A DNA stretch of 64,000 bases from JAICMB01 sp963795935 (GCA_963795935.1 CAWCJO010000008.1:1-64000); one strand, 5' to 3'. Numbered from the stretch's first letter, positions 51,046-60,389 are shown. Made by a program: numbers and translations. The notes: generated from the letters alone by a model not told the origin.

Positions 51046-52020
51046 GTGAGGAAGGAGACGGCCGCGGAGAATCCCCGTAAAGCGGTTGCCGTTGCGCTTT
51101 CGCTTTGCGCAATTTTCCTCTGTGTTTGGATCTTCTTCATTGGGCTCAAGCAACCCACTGCCAAGCCGAATCGTTTCGAATGTCGCGCTAAGTAGCACAG
51201 GCAAATGGCTCGCCGCCGGAATGGCGCAGGGGAAGATCGCGGTATGGGATCGGATTACCTGCGCCGCGCCGCGCCAGATCGAGTTTCGTCATGGTTCGCT
51301 CAACGATCTCCAATTCAGCCCCGATGAGCATCTGCTCGCGATCGCCTCAACGAGATCTGGGCATATATGCCTCGGCGGAATCGACGGTTCCCCGGGCTTG
51401 TCCGTTCCGATCGAAAAAACTACGGGAGTGTGCGATTCAGCCGAGACGGCCAAATCCTCTTGGTGATTACTGGAAACGGCTTTATCGAAACCATCGACGC
51501 GCATTCTGGAGCTTTGCGACTGAAAATCTGTTGTTCTTCAATTTATGGCGACGCCGCTTTGACTCCCGATGGAGAAGCCATCGCCAATGCGGGCCATTGG
51601 CCCAGGCTATGGGATGCCCATTCGGGACAGCTTCTCGGGCCGCTCGCCAGAGATCGAGAGTTCTCGACCTTTCGCCCGATTTCCTTCGGTAACAGCCGTA
51701 ACGCTGTTCTGATGGGATCTCAAGACGGTCGCGTGTACGTCTGGGATCTGGAGAACAGACGTCTAGTCGCAACGTCCCCGCCACAACCGGCGTATGTCGA
51801 TAGATTAACCGTTTCCAAAGCGGGTTGGATTATCTACGCCGGATTCGGCAAAATGGTGACACTGTGGAATCTAGAAACCGGGCAGCTTCGTTTCATGCCC
51901 TCTGCCCGGCCCACCAGCAACCTGGTGCTTGGCTCCGATGGCGCATCCATCTTATTCGGAACGGCGCGCGGCGAGATCGAGTTTTGGGACATCGGGCGGA
52001 ACAACGTATTCGCGCCCTGA
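51046..52020 (+). CDS. Membrane-anchored WD40-like beta-propeller protein (frameshifted)
   Basis: About 324 aa. GTG start; a transmembrane anchor (AVALSLCAIFLCVWIFFIGL) and then propeller blades, recognisable across three frames: TGKWLAAGMAQGKIAVWDRI, LAPDGEAIANAGHWPRLWDAHSGQLLG (as TPDGEA..), GSQDGRVYVWDLENRRLVA, MVTLWNLETGQLRF and EIEFWDIGRN. Frame breaks lie near 51180, 51350 and 51440. Composition is less GC-rich than the permease before it. It is bracketed by a 22-bp exact repeat of the permease 3' end, so it may be a later insertion. Role unknown. Confidence 0.62.
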
Positions 52021-52057
52021 AGATGCCCGGAACGTAACGGCCCAGGATGCCGCGAGC

Positions 52058-52086
52058 ATCCCGTGCGCAAGCTGCACGAGGCCTGA
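52058..52086 (+). pseudogene. Relic tail of a second ADOP permease gene
   Basis: Encodes PVRKLHEA-stop in frame, the C-terminus of an ADOP permease. The 22 nt at 52058-52079 are identical to 50959-50980, the end of the intact permease, 1.1 kb upstream. Nothing else of a second permease remains. Confidence 0.6.
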
Positions 52087-52103
52087 AGTAGCATGTATAA
52101 AAG

Positions 52104-53102
52104 ATGCCTCGCGCTCTGCTCTTTTTCGTATGCGCAATCGCTCCCGCCGCCCCCTGCATCACTACTGCAAGCAACTGTACGGAATGGGTGACTCTCAACG
52201 GCGGACCGTCGCGCTCGCTCGTCTACCGGTCCTATCCTCTCGATGCCGCCAACGATCGCATCACGCGCGCCTTAATCGTGGTCCACGGCGCCGGCCGCAA
52301 CGCGGACGATTATTTTCGCACCGGCGTTGCTGCCGCATTTCTAGCCGGCGCCCTCGAGGACACCATCGTGATTGCCCCGCGCTTTGCGTCCAACGATGGC
52401 CGCGGTTGCGCCGACAAGCTCGCCGCCCATGAAGTGAGCTGGAGCTGCGGCGGCGATAGTTGGCGCTCCGGCGGCCTCGCCTCCAGCGACGACCGGCTGA
52501 ATTCCTACGACCTGATGGACGAAATCCTGCGCAAGCTCGCGCGAAAAAAGGAATTTCCGAAGCTGAAGGCGATCGTCGTTTCCGGCCACTCGGCGGGCGG
52601 CCAGTTCGTAACGCGCTACGAGATGGCGAACAAGGTACACGACACGCTCGGCGTGCCCGTCACGTACGTCGTTTCGAACCCCTCCAGCTACGCCTATCCC
52701 GACGCCAACCGGCCGGTCAACGATGGCGCCTCGTTCCGGCCTTATCGCGACGGCCGCAACTGCACGACATATGACATGTGGCCGTACGGCCTTGAGAAAC
52801 GCGGCAGCGGATATGCGGCCGCCGTTCCCGGCGAGCAGTTGAAGAAGCAACTGGCGGCGCGCCCCACGACTTATTTGCTGGGCGAGCTGGACGTAATGCC
52901 GGTCGGCGGATTCGATTCCTCGTGTCCCGCCATGGCGCAAGGCCCCACGCGCCGCGCTCGCGGCGAAGCCTTCGCGAAATACGTCAACGAGAAAGACGGC
53001 GCGCATCACAATGTCGTCATCGTTTCACTTTGCGGGCACAATGCGCGCTGCATGTTTACCTCCGACCAGGCCCTCCCCATCCTGTTTCCGGCGGACCGGT
53101 AA
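52104..53102 (+). CDS. Exported alpha/beta hydrolase
   Basis: A 332-aa secreted serine hydrolase. Signal peptide MPRALLFFVCAIAPAAPC. Oxyanion strand ALIVVHGAGRNADDY; nucleophile in VVSGHSAGGQF; the last catalytic His is likely in SLCGHNARCMF, and the Asp in LLGELDVMPVGG. Several Cys pairs suggest disulfides. Similar proteins in other bacteria are unassigned hydrolases or esterases; the substrate is unknown. Intact. Starts 17 nt after the permease relic. Confidence 0.78.
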   Translation: MPRALLFFVCAIAPAAPCITTASNCTEWVTLNGGPSRSLVYRSYPLDAANDRITRALIVVHGAGRNADDYFRTGVAAAFLAGALEDTIVIAPRFASNDGRGCADKLAAHEVSWSCGGDSWRSGGLASSDDRLNSYDLMDEILRKLARKKEFPKLKAIVVSGHSAGGQFVTRYEMANKVHDTLGVPVTYVVSNPSSYAYPDANRPVNDGASFRPYRDGRNCTTYDMWPYGLEKRGSGYAAAVPGEQLKKQLAARPTTYLLGELDVMPVGGFDSSCPAMAQGPTRRARGEAFAKYVNEKDGAHHNVVIVSLCGHNARCMFTSDQALPILFPADR

Positions 53103-53158
53103 CGGTTCGTCTCAGATTCCTGCTAACCTGCGTCTACGGTGAGGGGTGGGCGCGGATA

Positions 53159-53806
53159 ATGCTATGCGGATTTAAGCCGGCTACGGCGATCGGAATGCTG
53201 TTCGCGGCGGGCTTATACGGTCAGGAGGCTCTACGTCCCGACTCCGCCGCCGCAAACCCCGCTGCCGCAGCCCCCGCCGACCCTTCCTCCACCGCGCTTA
53301 AATGGCATAACTTCGTCGGCGAAACCTTCAGTCCCATGGGCCTCGGTTCCGGTCTGTTCAACGCCGGGTTTTCCCAAATCACGAACTCCGACCCGAAGTA
53401 CGGGCAAGGCTGGGGACCTTTTGCGCAGCGCTTCGGGGCCTCTTACGCCGACTTGGTCAGCCAGAATTTCTTCGGCGATTTCATGCTCGCATCAGCATTT
53501 CACGAGGACCCGCGTTACATCCGGCGCGGTCCCGGGCACACCTTCTGGTCGCGCGCGGGATACGCCATCAGCCGCGCCGTGATTATTCGCAAGGACTCCG
53601 GCGGCGATACCTTCAATTGGTCGAACGTGCTCGGGACGGGGATGAGCGCCAGCCTATCGAACGCCTATTATCCGCCCGCGAGCCGCACTGGCGGGGCCAC
53701 GGCCCTGCATTTCGCGACCAGCATCGGTGGCGCCGGTTTCGCCAATCTATTTCCGGAATTCTGGCCGGATTTTCACGGTTGGGTGAAGCGCAAGTTTTCT
53801 AGATAG
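53159..53806 (+). CDS. Exported acidobacterial protein of unknown function
   Basis: A 215-aa protein, signal-like N-terminus MLCGFKPATAIGMLFAAGLYG, Ala/Pro-rich linker, then KWHNFVGETFSPMGLGSGLF, QNFFGDFMLASAFHEDPRYI and TFNWSNVLGTGMSASLSNAY. The segment HEDPRYIRRG recurs in a family of acidobacterial exported proteins often annotated as hypothetical; Gly/aromatic repeats suggest an outer-membrane-associated beta structure. No enzyme motif. Confidence 0.65.
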   Translation: MLCGFKPATAIGMLFAAGLYGQEALRPDSAAANPAAAAPADPSSTALKWHNFVGETFSPMGLGSGLFNAGFSQITNSDPKYGQGWGPFAQRFGASYADLVSQNFFGDFMLASAFHEDPRYIRRGPGHTFWSRAGYAISRAVIIRKDSGGDTFNWSNVLGTGMSASLSNAYYPPASRTGGATALHFATSIGGAGFANLFPEFWPDFHGWVKRKFSR

Positions 53807-53830
53807 CCCGCAACGGGCGCGGCGGCGCCC
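53807..53830. terminator. GC-rich hairpin between convergent genes
   Basis: GGGCGC (53815-53820) pairs with GCGCCC (53825-53830) over a 4-nt loop; GCCCG-CAA-CGGGC just before it is an alternative stem. No T run follows, so it would be a weak or rho-assisted terminator for the genes ending at 53806 and 53878. Confidence 0.3.
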
Positions 53831-53877
53831 GAAAGTTCACTCAATACGCCGCCGCACTCCGTTTTCGCGGGCTGTTA

Positions 53878-54948
53878 TTAGATAGCCTGCGCCTTGGCGG
53901 AACGCTCCCGGTCGATCAATGCCCGCTTCCTCGCCGCTCCGTAGCGGTAGCCGCCCAGCGCTCCCGTGCCGCGGATCACGCGGTGGCATGGGATGACAAC
54001 AGCGACGTTATTCGCGGCGCAGGCCCGCGCCACGGCTCGCGCCGCTGTAGGCTGTCCGATTCCCGCCGCCACTTCCGAGTACGACCGCACCTCCCCGTAT
54101 GGAATCGATTGCAGGTATTTCCAGACGCGCATCTGAAATGCGCTCGCGCGAATATCGAGCGGAAGATGGAGATGCGGCTGCGCTCCGGCCAGATGGCGAT
54201 TCAGCGCCTCCATCCAAGTTCGGAATGCAATCGGATACGGCTCGCGCATGGGCTCAATCCTCGCCGCCGGGTACTCGCGCCGCAGGGCCTCAAGCAGAGC
54301 GCTGGCGCTCTCGCCGAATTGCAGGAAACAGAGGCCGCGATCGGTCGCCCCGGTCATCATCAATCCGAAGGGCGATTCCACCGTCACGTGAGTGATCGCG
54401 ACCTCGCGGCCGCCTTCGCGATACTGCTTCGGAGTCATGCCGAGGCGCGTATCGGCCTGCTCGTAGACGCGGCTTGAAGAACCATAGCCGGCGTCGTAAA
54501 CGGCTTCCGTGACGTCTTTCGAAGTCCTCAGGCTCGTCTTCAGCTTCTTGAGTCGCGCCGCCTCGGCGTACTGCTTCGGCGTGACACCGGTGACGACTTT
54601 GAAGCTGCGCTGAAAATGATGCACGCTGAGCCCGGCCTTCGCCGCCAGATCCGCCGCTTTCAGCGTATCCTCCAAATGCCCGTCTATATAGCGGCAAACA
54701 ACGACAATGCGCGCCGCGTTCGGATCGCCGGCCGACAGCGGGCGGCAGCGCAGGCAGGGACGCAGACCGGCGCGTTCGGCCTCCGCGGCGGATTCGAAAA
54801 AGCGCACGTTCTTTCGCAGCGCCGGGCGCGCCGGGCACGACGGCCGGCAATACACGCCCGTCGTAAGCACGCCGAAATAGAAGCGGCCGTCTTGAGCGGC
54901 ATCCCGCTTTTGAACGGCTTCCCAACGTTGATCGGAAGTCAACATCAT
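53878..54948 (-). CDS. ada: Ada: alkylation-response regulator and O6-methylguanine-DNA methyltransferase
   Basis: A 356-aa three-domain Ada. Residues 1-80: zinc domain with the methylphosphotriester acceptor Cys (VYCRPSCPARPA.., PCLRCRPL). About 85-185: AraC-type DNA-binding domain (LAAKAGLSVHHFQRSFKVVT, VYDAGYGSSSRVYEQA). About 195-350: methyltransferase domain with the acceptor Cys in IPCHRVI and the GGYRYG follow-on. Methylation of the N-terminal Cys turns it into an activator of its own operon. Full length, all ligands present. Starts 12 nt after the 2OG-oxygenase stop, hence co-transcribed. Confidence 0.95.
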   Translation of the reverse strand: MMLTSDQRWEAVQKRDAAQDGRFYFGVLTTGVYCRPSCPARPALRKNVRFFESAAEAERAGLRPCLRCRPLSAGDPNAARIVVVCRYIDGHLEDTLKAADLAAKAGLSVHHFQRSFKVVTGVTPKQYAEAARLKKLKTSLRTSKDVTEAVYDAGYGSSSRVYEQADTRLGMTPKQYREGGREVAITHVTVESPFGLMMTGATDRGLCFLQFGESASALLEALRREYPAARIEPMREPYPIAFRTWMEALNRHLAGAQPHLHLPLDIRASAFQMRVWKYLQSIPYGEVRSYSEVAAGIGQPTAARAVARACAANNVAVVIPCHRVIRGTGALGGYRYGAARKRALIDRERSAKAQAI

Positions 54949-54960
54949 ATTTTCTCCTGT

Positions 54961-55656
54961 TCAGGCAGCATCGTGGAAAATGATGCCTAACGTAAATCGC
55001 TCGCCCGTGAGGATGGGGCTGACGCCGTGGCGTAGATTCGTGCGGTGGTATCCGCGTGCCCCCTTGACGGGACGATAGCAAGTGGTGATGACAACGGCCT
55101 CGCCCTGTTCGAGACGAATGGCGTGACCGATGGATTGCGCGCGCGGCCGCTGCTCCACCAGCAGCAACTCGCCGCCCGTAAATTCAGCGTCCGGTTGGCT
55201 GAGGCAGGTGACCACCTGAAACGGAAACACGACCTCCCCGTAAAGATCCTGGTGCAGGCAGTTGAAATCGCCCACGCGATAGCGCAACAGCAGCGGCGTC
55301 GGACGATTCTGGCCCTTCTCGTGGCAGTATTCGAGAAAGTCGCCCAGCTCGCGCGGGAAATCGCCCCATAGCGAGAGAGCGGCCATCCACTCGTCCGCGA
55401 TCTCGGTGAGCGGAGGATATAGCGCCTCGCGTAGCGCCGCGACCAGTCGCGGCAGAGGGTTTGCGAAGTACTTGTATTCGCCGCGTCCGAAGCGGTGGCG
55501 CGCCATGTCGATGCGGCTGCGGAACGGCTCCACGCAATCGTATAGGAGCCGCAACTCCTGACACTCCGCCGCGCTCAGAATGATTCCCAGGCGCCCGCAG
55601 CCAATACTCCACAGACTCGCTCCCACGTCGCTCCAGGAAATGCTGTCGCTCAACAC
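54961..55656 (-). CDS. 2OG-Fe(II) oxygenase of the DNA-alkylation type (PF09859-like)
   Basis: A 231-aa oxygenase resembling the Oxygenase-NA family, annotated as oxidative demethylase of damaged DNA, AlkB-like in role. Iron ligands: His and Asp in LHQDLYGE and the distal His in LRHGVSP, with the 2OG-binding Arg in ERFTLGIIFHD. A conserved segment RYRVGDFNCLHQD and TGGELLLVEQRPRAQS is typical. The Ada gene follows 12 nt downstream, making a compact alkylation-repair operon; the alkylated Ada would control both. Confidence 0.85.
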   Translation of the reverse strand: MLSDSISWSDVGASLWSIGCGRLGIILSAAECQELRLLYDCVEPFRSRIDMARHRFGRGEYKYFANPLPRLVAALREALYPPLTEIADEWMAALSLWGDFPRELGDFLEYCHEKGQNRPTPLLLRYRVGDFNCLHQDLYGEVVFPFQVVTCLSQPDAEFTGGELLLVEQRPRAQSIGHAIRLEQGEAVVITTCYRPVKGARGYHRTNLRHGVSPILTGERFTLGIIFHDAA

Positions 55657-55736
55657 AAACCCAATTTAACCGCTTCGCCGGGGCTGGAACTATCCGAACC
55701 CTGCTGTTGAATTTTTTTATTTCCAGTCGCGCGACA

Positions 55737-56684
55737 ATGTTCGCGGGGGAATTCCCGAAACGATCACTCGCGAGCGCATTGCCGAAACGGAGAGGCTGAT
55801 TCGCCCCTACGTCCGCAGGACTCCCATTATCGAGGTGAATAGCGCCGATTTTGGGCTGGACGCGGCGCCTCTGGTGCTCAAGCTGGAGCTCTTGCAGCAC
55901 GCCGGCTCCTTCAAGACGCGCGGCGCTTTCGCCAATTTGCTGACCCGCGACGTTCCGCGCGCCGGCGTAGTAGCGGCATCGGGAGGGAATCACGGCGCCG
56001 CGGTCGCGTTCGCGGCCATGAAGCTCGGGATCGCAGCCCGGATTTTTGTCCCCGAGGTGTCGTCGCCGTCGAAAATCGACCGTATCCGAAGCTACGGCGC
56101 GGACCTGATCGTTACCGGCCATCGCTATGCCGATGCCTTGGCCGCCAGCGAGGCCTGGGCGTCCAAAACGGGAGCCCTGCGCGTGCACGCCTTTGAACAG
56201 GTCGAGACATTGCTCGGCCAGGGAACCGTCGCGCTTGAGTTCGAGGAGCAGGCGCCCGCGCTCAATTCGCTGCTCGTGGCCGTGGGGGGCGGCGGTCTCA
56301 TCGGTGGCATGGCGGCGTGGTATGCCGGAGGCATCAAGATGATCGGCGTGGAGCCGGAGGCCGCGCCCACACTCACTCGCGCGCTTGAAGCGGGCCGCCC
56401 CGTAGACGCCGAAGCCGGCGGAATCGCTGCGGATTCCCTCGCCCCCAAGCGCGTCGGCGAGCTCGATGTTTCCAATCGCCCAAAGGTTCGTCGATCGCGT
56501 GCTGCTGGTTTCGGATGCCGCCATCGAGGAGGCGCAGCGCGCACTCTGGGACGCGCTGCGAATTGCAGCCGAGCCCGGAGGAGCCGCCGCCTTTGCCGCC
56601 CTCCTATCGCACCGCTACCAACCGGCCGAGGGTGAGCGCGTCGGCGTCCTGCTGTGCGGCGGAAACACTACGCCGAAGATCTGA
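55737..56684 (+). CDS. Threonine/serine dehydratase-like PLP enzyme (frameshifted)
   Basis: A fold-type II PLP enzyme of about 315 aa (threonine dehydratase or serine/threonine lyase). An ATG at 55737 gives MFAGEFPK and then, after a slip near 55765, TRERIAETERLIRPYVRRTP. The PLP Lys is in HAGSFKTRGA; ASGGNHGAAVA and VGGGGLIGG are the phosphate-binding loops. A second slip at about 56462-56466 (extra G) leads to MFPIAQRFVDRVLLVSDAAI and the end LCGGNTTPKI. No ACT regulatory domain, so catabolic-type. Divergent from the Ada operon. Confidence 0.82.
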
Positions 56685-56695
56685 ATCCAGTCGCT

Positions 56696-57281
56696 TCAGG
56701 AGTTGGCTTGCTTTTCGGCCAGGGGGCCCACGACCGGCACGACGAAGCGCTGGTTGTTATAGGCCTTGTACATCAAGAACAGCCAGCAGGCCAGGATGCG
56801 CGAGCCTGAAGAGCAGATAGAACATGCTGTAAATGGCAAAGAAGCCGTAACCGTAAAAGGAATTGAACATCACCGTCCCTAAAACGATGCTGAGGATGGT
56901 GGCGGCGCCGAAAAAGAAGATAGACTGCCACGCATGGAAGCGGACGGTGCGGTTCTGGTTGTAAGGCGCCAGCACTAGAAAAACGATACCGGTGATCCAG
57001 CCCAACGCGTAACACAGGGCGGAGGCGACATTCTCCGTGAGGCCGGGGGCGGAAACCGGCGCGGGCGGGGGCACGTAAGATGCCTGGGGATTATAGCCCG
57101 GCCCCGGGTTGTAGCCTGGAGGGGGCGGCGCTGAATATGGGGGCGGGGGCGCTGGGGCGGCGGCATAGGCAGCGCCGGCAGCAGCGGCTGGCGGTGGAGT
57201 TCCCGCAGCCGCGACCGTGGCGCCGCACTTGGCGCAGAATCGGCCCTCAACACTCGATCCGCAGTTTGGGCAAAAAGCCAT
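56696..57281 (-). CDS. Zinc-ribbon plus DUF4870-type membrane protein (frameshifted near 56800)
   Basis: About 194 aa. N-terminal zinc ribbon (CPNCG..CAKCG, residues 4-22), a Pro/Ala/Tyr-rich linker (PPPPYSAPPPPGYNPGPGYN), then a Tic20/DUF4870-like membrane part (NVASALCYALGWITGIVFLV, NQNRTVRFHAWQSIFFFGAA). A slip at 56793-56803 leads to ACWLFLMYKAYNNQRFVVPV and the typical end PLAEKQANS. Minus one base it is a whole number of codons. Function unknown; widespread in this phylum. Confidence 0.8.
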
Positions 57282-57372
57282 TTTGTGTAAAAACCTCCGT
57301 CAACGTACTCTACCGAAGAATTAGTGACGCAAGCAAGTACTGCGTTACATTCGCGGGTACTAGAGGGGATGC

Positions 57373-59157
57373 TCACCGGCGTACATCCGCGAGCGAGACT
57401 GGGGGCAGGTAGGTGGCGGCCGGAGCGGACTTCCACCAGTCGCCGGTAGCGCGGCGCTCCGTCCAGGTCGTGAACCGATAGGCAGCCACGACGGCGCGAA
57501 TGTATTTCGGTGGGGCGTTGGGGAAGGGGTTCCTTGCGAGCAGGCGCACAACCTCAGGAGCGCCCTGCAGGAGCCGAACCACGAAGTTCGCAAACCAGGG
57601 GCTGCTTTGATAGGGACCGAGGGCCGCAAACCACATCTGCCAGTCGAGGCGGGGCTGATAAGGCGCGACCCACGGAGGGCGGCGCGCGAGAGGTCCCGCC
57701 TTGTACTTGAATTCGTAGTCGAGCCAGTTGATGCCGTCATTGGAACCCTGGATGGCGATCTCGGGACGGGAGGTGGTCATGACCGCGAAAAGTCCGTAGC
57801 TGTTGACGATGCCAAGGGGAGAGGTGAAACGCAACAGCGCGGCGGCGGGGCCGGGCACCGAACGGCCAAAAACCGCGATCAATTGCGTGGCCCCAAGCAC
57901 GATTACAAGGCAGGCCACCGCTCTGGTGACGGCCCGCCGGAGGGGGCTCAAAGGACGCGCCGGGCTGCAGCGCGGAAACGTGAAGTCGTCGAAGAGGAAA
58001 AGGCACAGCGCGATGGTGAGCCAGTTGAAGAAGGCATAGTTTCCAGTCGTAAGAATGAGCGCTTGGAACAGAACGAGTAGACAGCCGCCCGCGTGGCGGA
58101 TCCGCCGTGGCAGGAAGACGCAGAAGGGCACGGCCAGCTCAATGAAAAAAACGCCAACAGTGGAGTATGTTTGAAACCAGGCGGGAAGCTGCTGCATGTA
58201 CCAGGCGAGCGGAGTAGGGATCGGCTGGGTGAAGTACTGAAAATCCATGGCGCGGAGGCCCCGCCAGTTCGGATCGCCGCTAAGCAGCTTCACGACTCCG
58301 GATGAAAACATCAAGCGAAACAGCAGCAGACGGTAGAGCCACACGACGAGGGACGACGATCCCAGAAAGATAGCCAGGAACCCGGCCTCCAGCAGCAACA
58401 TGTCCCACTGAAACGAGAGAAAATCCTGCCCCACTGAACAGAGTGAAAGATAAAGTACGAACAGCGCCACGAGACAGGCCCGTTGCACGAAGCCGAGCAA
58501 CAGCACTACCGCGATGATGGCTCCGGCGATACAGGACCAGGTTAAGGCCGCGTCGCCGTGCCAGATCCAAAAGACACTCGGCGCCAAGCGCCAGGCGCGC
58601 GCTGCTCCCACCGATTGCGCGACGGCCTCCAGAAAATCGCCAGCGGGAAGAATGCCGCGCGACCCGATCAGACCCCGGACCTGCACGCCGAAGGAGACGA
58701 ATGCAATAAGGTAAATGAGCGCGAGCGCGCGCAGAAACAGCCACTCAATCTTTTCATAGGTCAGCGGTCGCACGCGCCTGCCCCAGAGGAGCACCGTGAT
58801 CCAGTAAAACGCACTGCGGTGAGCCGCAATGAAGCGGTATGCCGCTTCCGATGCGGGAGCGAAGCCCGGCAGAGTTTCATACAAATGAAGCAGCCAGGAT
58901 TTCCCCGGTGCGTAGGCAAGTAGCCGATAAACGGCGCGCGCTCCCGACAGAACCTCGCCATCTGCGGTAACCAACTGTACCGATTTCCCGAAGGACTGGG
59001 GTGAAATTTGCTGGAAACGGCCCCCGGCTTCCTGAGAGGACGCGTAGTCGACGTTTGCGCCGGTCAGCGCCTGCAAGTAGCCGATCCAGATGCGGCAAAA
59101 TCCACAATGGCCATCGAAGAGGACCAGAGGCCGCTCGAGCGCGATGTTTTCGGCCAT
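57373..59157 (-). CDS. DCC1-type thiol-disulfide domain fused to a lipase-maturation-factor-like membrane protein
   Basis: A 594-aa protein. Residues 1-125: DCC1-like domain with DGHCGFCRIW (the DxxCxxC motif). From about 140: polytopic membrane part of the lipase maturation factor/HTTM type (ALALIYLIAFVSFGVQVRGL, then FLSFQWDMLLLEAGFLAIFL, with FQWDMLLLE diagnostic), followed by WRGLRAMDFQYFTQPIPTPL and a periplasmic C-terminal domain (IQGSNDGINWLDYEFKYKAG, YQPRLDWQMWFAALG). Could help fold exported lipases or oxidise thiols. Intact, alone. The fusion puts a redox motif and a chaperone in one chain. Confidence 0.85.
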   Translation of the reverse strand: MAENIALERPLVLFDGHCGFCRIWIGYLQALTGANVDYASSQEAGGRFQQISPQSFGKSVQLVTADGEVLSGARAVYRLLAYAPGKSWLLHLYETLPGFAPASEAAYRFIAAHRSAFYWITVLLWGRRVRPLTYEKIEWLFLRALALIYLIAFVSFGVQVRGLIGSRGILPAGDFLEAVAQSVGAARAWRLAPSVFWIWHGDAALTWSCIAGAIIAVVLLLGFVQRACLVALFVLYLSLCSVGQDFLSFQWDMLLLEAGFLAIFLGSSSLVVWLYRLLLFRLMFSSGVVKLLSGDPNWRGLRAMDFQYFTQPIPTPLAWYMQQLPAWFQTYSTVGVFFIELAVPFCVFLPRRIRHAGGCLLVLFQALILTTGNYAFFNWLTIALCLFLFDDFTFPRCSPARPLSPLRRAVTRAVACLVIVLGATQLIAVFGRSVPGPAAALLRFTSPLGIVNSYGLFAVMTTSRPEIAIQGSNDGINWLDYEFKYKAGPLARRPPWVAPYQPRLDWQMWFAALGPYQSSPWFANFVVRLLQGAPEVVRLLARNPFPNAPPKYIRAVVAAYRFTTWTERRATGDWWKSAPAATYLPPVSLADVRR

Positions 59158-59342
59158 GTTTCAGACGATACCAGCGCTGGCCCAAACGCTGCAATTGCGG
59201 TACTCTCAAGACGATCGCTTCCATTTTTCATATCTCGTCTATGCCCATTTGGAAGTGATAGAATAATGTAGGGACTACTGGCTGCAACCCGGCGTTGCGG
59301 CCTGCGTCTATTGTTTGGAGCCTCAGCTAAGCTAGGAAGCAA

Positions 59343-60329
59343 ATGGCAGATCAACACATGATGATGCCCCAAGATCCAGATGTGCATCTGGCCAGACTGC
59401 TAGCGCCGCAGGATGTCGAAACGCCTTGGTACCGTTCGATTTATCACAGCATCAAGGAAGCCATCCACCCGCCCAAGCTGCCGCCGCTCGAGCTTACCTC
59501 CAAACCGGTTGAAGTAAAGGATATTTGGGGCTTCTATGGCGGCCAGGAAAAGCGCGCCGGTCTGACCTCGATGCTGATTCACGGCGGCGTCATCGCGCTG
59601 CTGTTCATCATCGGGACGAACAAGCAGGTGCAGCAGGCCGTCCGGCAGCAGATCACGCTGATCGCGCCCGATCTCGCGCCGTACAAGCCCACGCCTCCCA
59701 AGAAGAGCGAGATGGGCGGCGGCGGCGGTGGCGGCGACCGCTCGCCGACGCCTGTCACAAAGGGCAAGCTTCCCAAGCTGGCTGACCATCAGTTCGTTCC
59801 ACCCATGATCAGCAAGGTGGAAAATCCGAAGCTCCCCATGGACCCGACGCTGATCATCCAACCCGACGCTCCCGTTCCCAACGTCAATATGACGCAGCTC
59901 GGAGATCCTCTCTCGAAGGTGCTCGGCGCATCGAACGGAACCGGCGCGGGGGCCGGCATGGGCAGCGGAAACGGCGGCGGCATCGGACCCGGTTCAGGCG
60001 CCGGATACGGTCCTGGCCATGGCGGCAACTTTGGAGGCGGAGCATACAAGATCGGCGGCGGCGTCTCCTCCCCCATTCCGATCTACAAACCCGAGCCGGA
60101 GTACTCCGAAGAAGCCCGCAAGGCGAAGTTCCAGGGCACCGTGGTTCTGTTCATCGTCGTGGATGAAAAGGGCAACCCGCGCGACCTTAAGGTCATCCGC
60201 CCGCTGGGCCTGGGTCTCGACCAGAAAGCCATCGAGGCAGTTCAGAAGTGGAAGTTCCGTCCCGGCATGAAGGACGGACATCCCGTACCGGTGCAGGCCA
60301 CCATCGAAGTCAACTTCCGGTTGCTGTAA
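59343..60329 (+). CDS. TonB-family energy transducer
   Basis: A 328-aa TonB-like protein. Cytoplasmic N-terminal 75 residues, one transmembrane helix (LTSMLIHGGVIALLFIIGTN, about 78-97), Pro-rich and very Gly-rich periplasmic spacers (GAGAGMGSGNGGGIGPGSGA), then the TonB C-terminal domain (PEYSEEARKAKFQGTVVLFI, DQKAIEAVQKWKFRPGMKDG, VPVQATIEVNFRLL). It would transmit proton-motive force to outer-membrane receptors; ExbB/ExbD are not adjacent. The long N-terminal extension is typical of acidobacterial TonBs. Intact. Confidence 0.9.
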   Translation: MADQHMMMPQDPDVHLARLLAPQDVETPWYRSIYHSIKEAIHPPKLPPLELTSKPVEVKDIWGFYGGQEKRAGLTSMLIHGGVIALLFIIGTNKQVQQAVRQQITLIAPDLAPYKPTPPKKSEMGGGGGGGDRSPTPVTKGKLPKLADHQFVPPMISKVENPKLPMDPTLIIQPDAPVPNVNMTQLGDPLSKVLGASNGTGAGAGMGSGNGGGIGPGSGAGYGPGHGGNFGGGAYKIGGGVSSPIPIYKPEPEYSEEARKAKFQGTVVLFIVVDEKGNPRDLKVIRPLGLGLDQKAIEAVQKWKFRPGMKDGHPVPVQATIEVNFRLL

Positions 60330-60345
60330 GCGCGTCCTGAGCGCA

Positions 60346-60360
60346 GTAACGAAACGTTAC
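60346..60360. promoter_or_regulatory. Dyad GTAACG-AAA-CGTTAC upstream of the formate dehydrogenase
   Basis: A perfect 6-bp inverted repeat with 3-nt centre, 38 bp before the fdh start and 17 bp after the TonB stop. A candidate operator; no known regulator consensus is recognised. Confidence 0.35.
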
Positions 60361-60367
60361 ACCTACG

Positions 60368-60389
60368 ACTCCGGTCCCACGGACGGAGT
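60368..60389 (+). promoter_or_regulatory. Hairpin covering the fdh ribosome binding site
   Basis: ACTCCG-g-TCC pairs with GGA-CGGAGT around a CAC loop: 9 bp with one bulged G. The Shine-Dalgarno GGAG (60385-60388), 9 nt before the GTG at 60398, is wholly in the 3' arm, so the fold would block translation of the formate dehydrogenase. Confidence 0.5.

Noticed and set aside
53807..53877. A strong intrinsic terminator between the convergent genes
   Set aside because: The stems are good but there is no T run, so it is listed only as a weak candidate.
55184..56524. A 446-codon minus-strand open frame
   Set aside because: Antisense to the PLP dehydratase over most of its length, then out of frame with the oxygenase gene.
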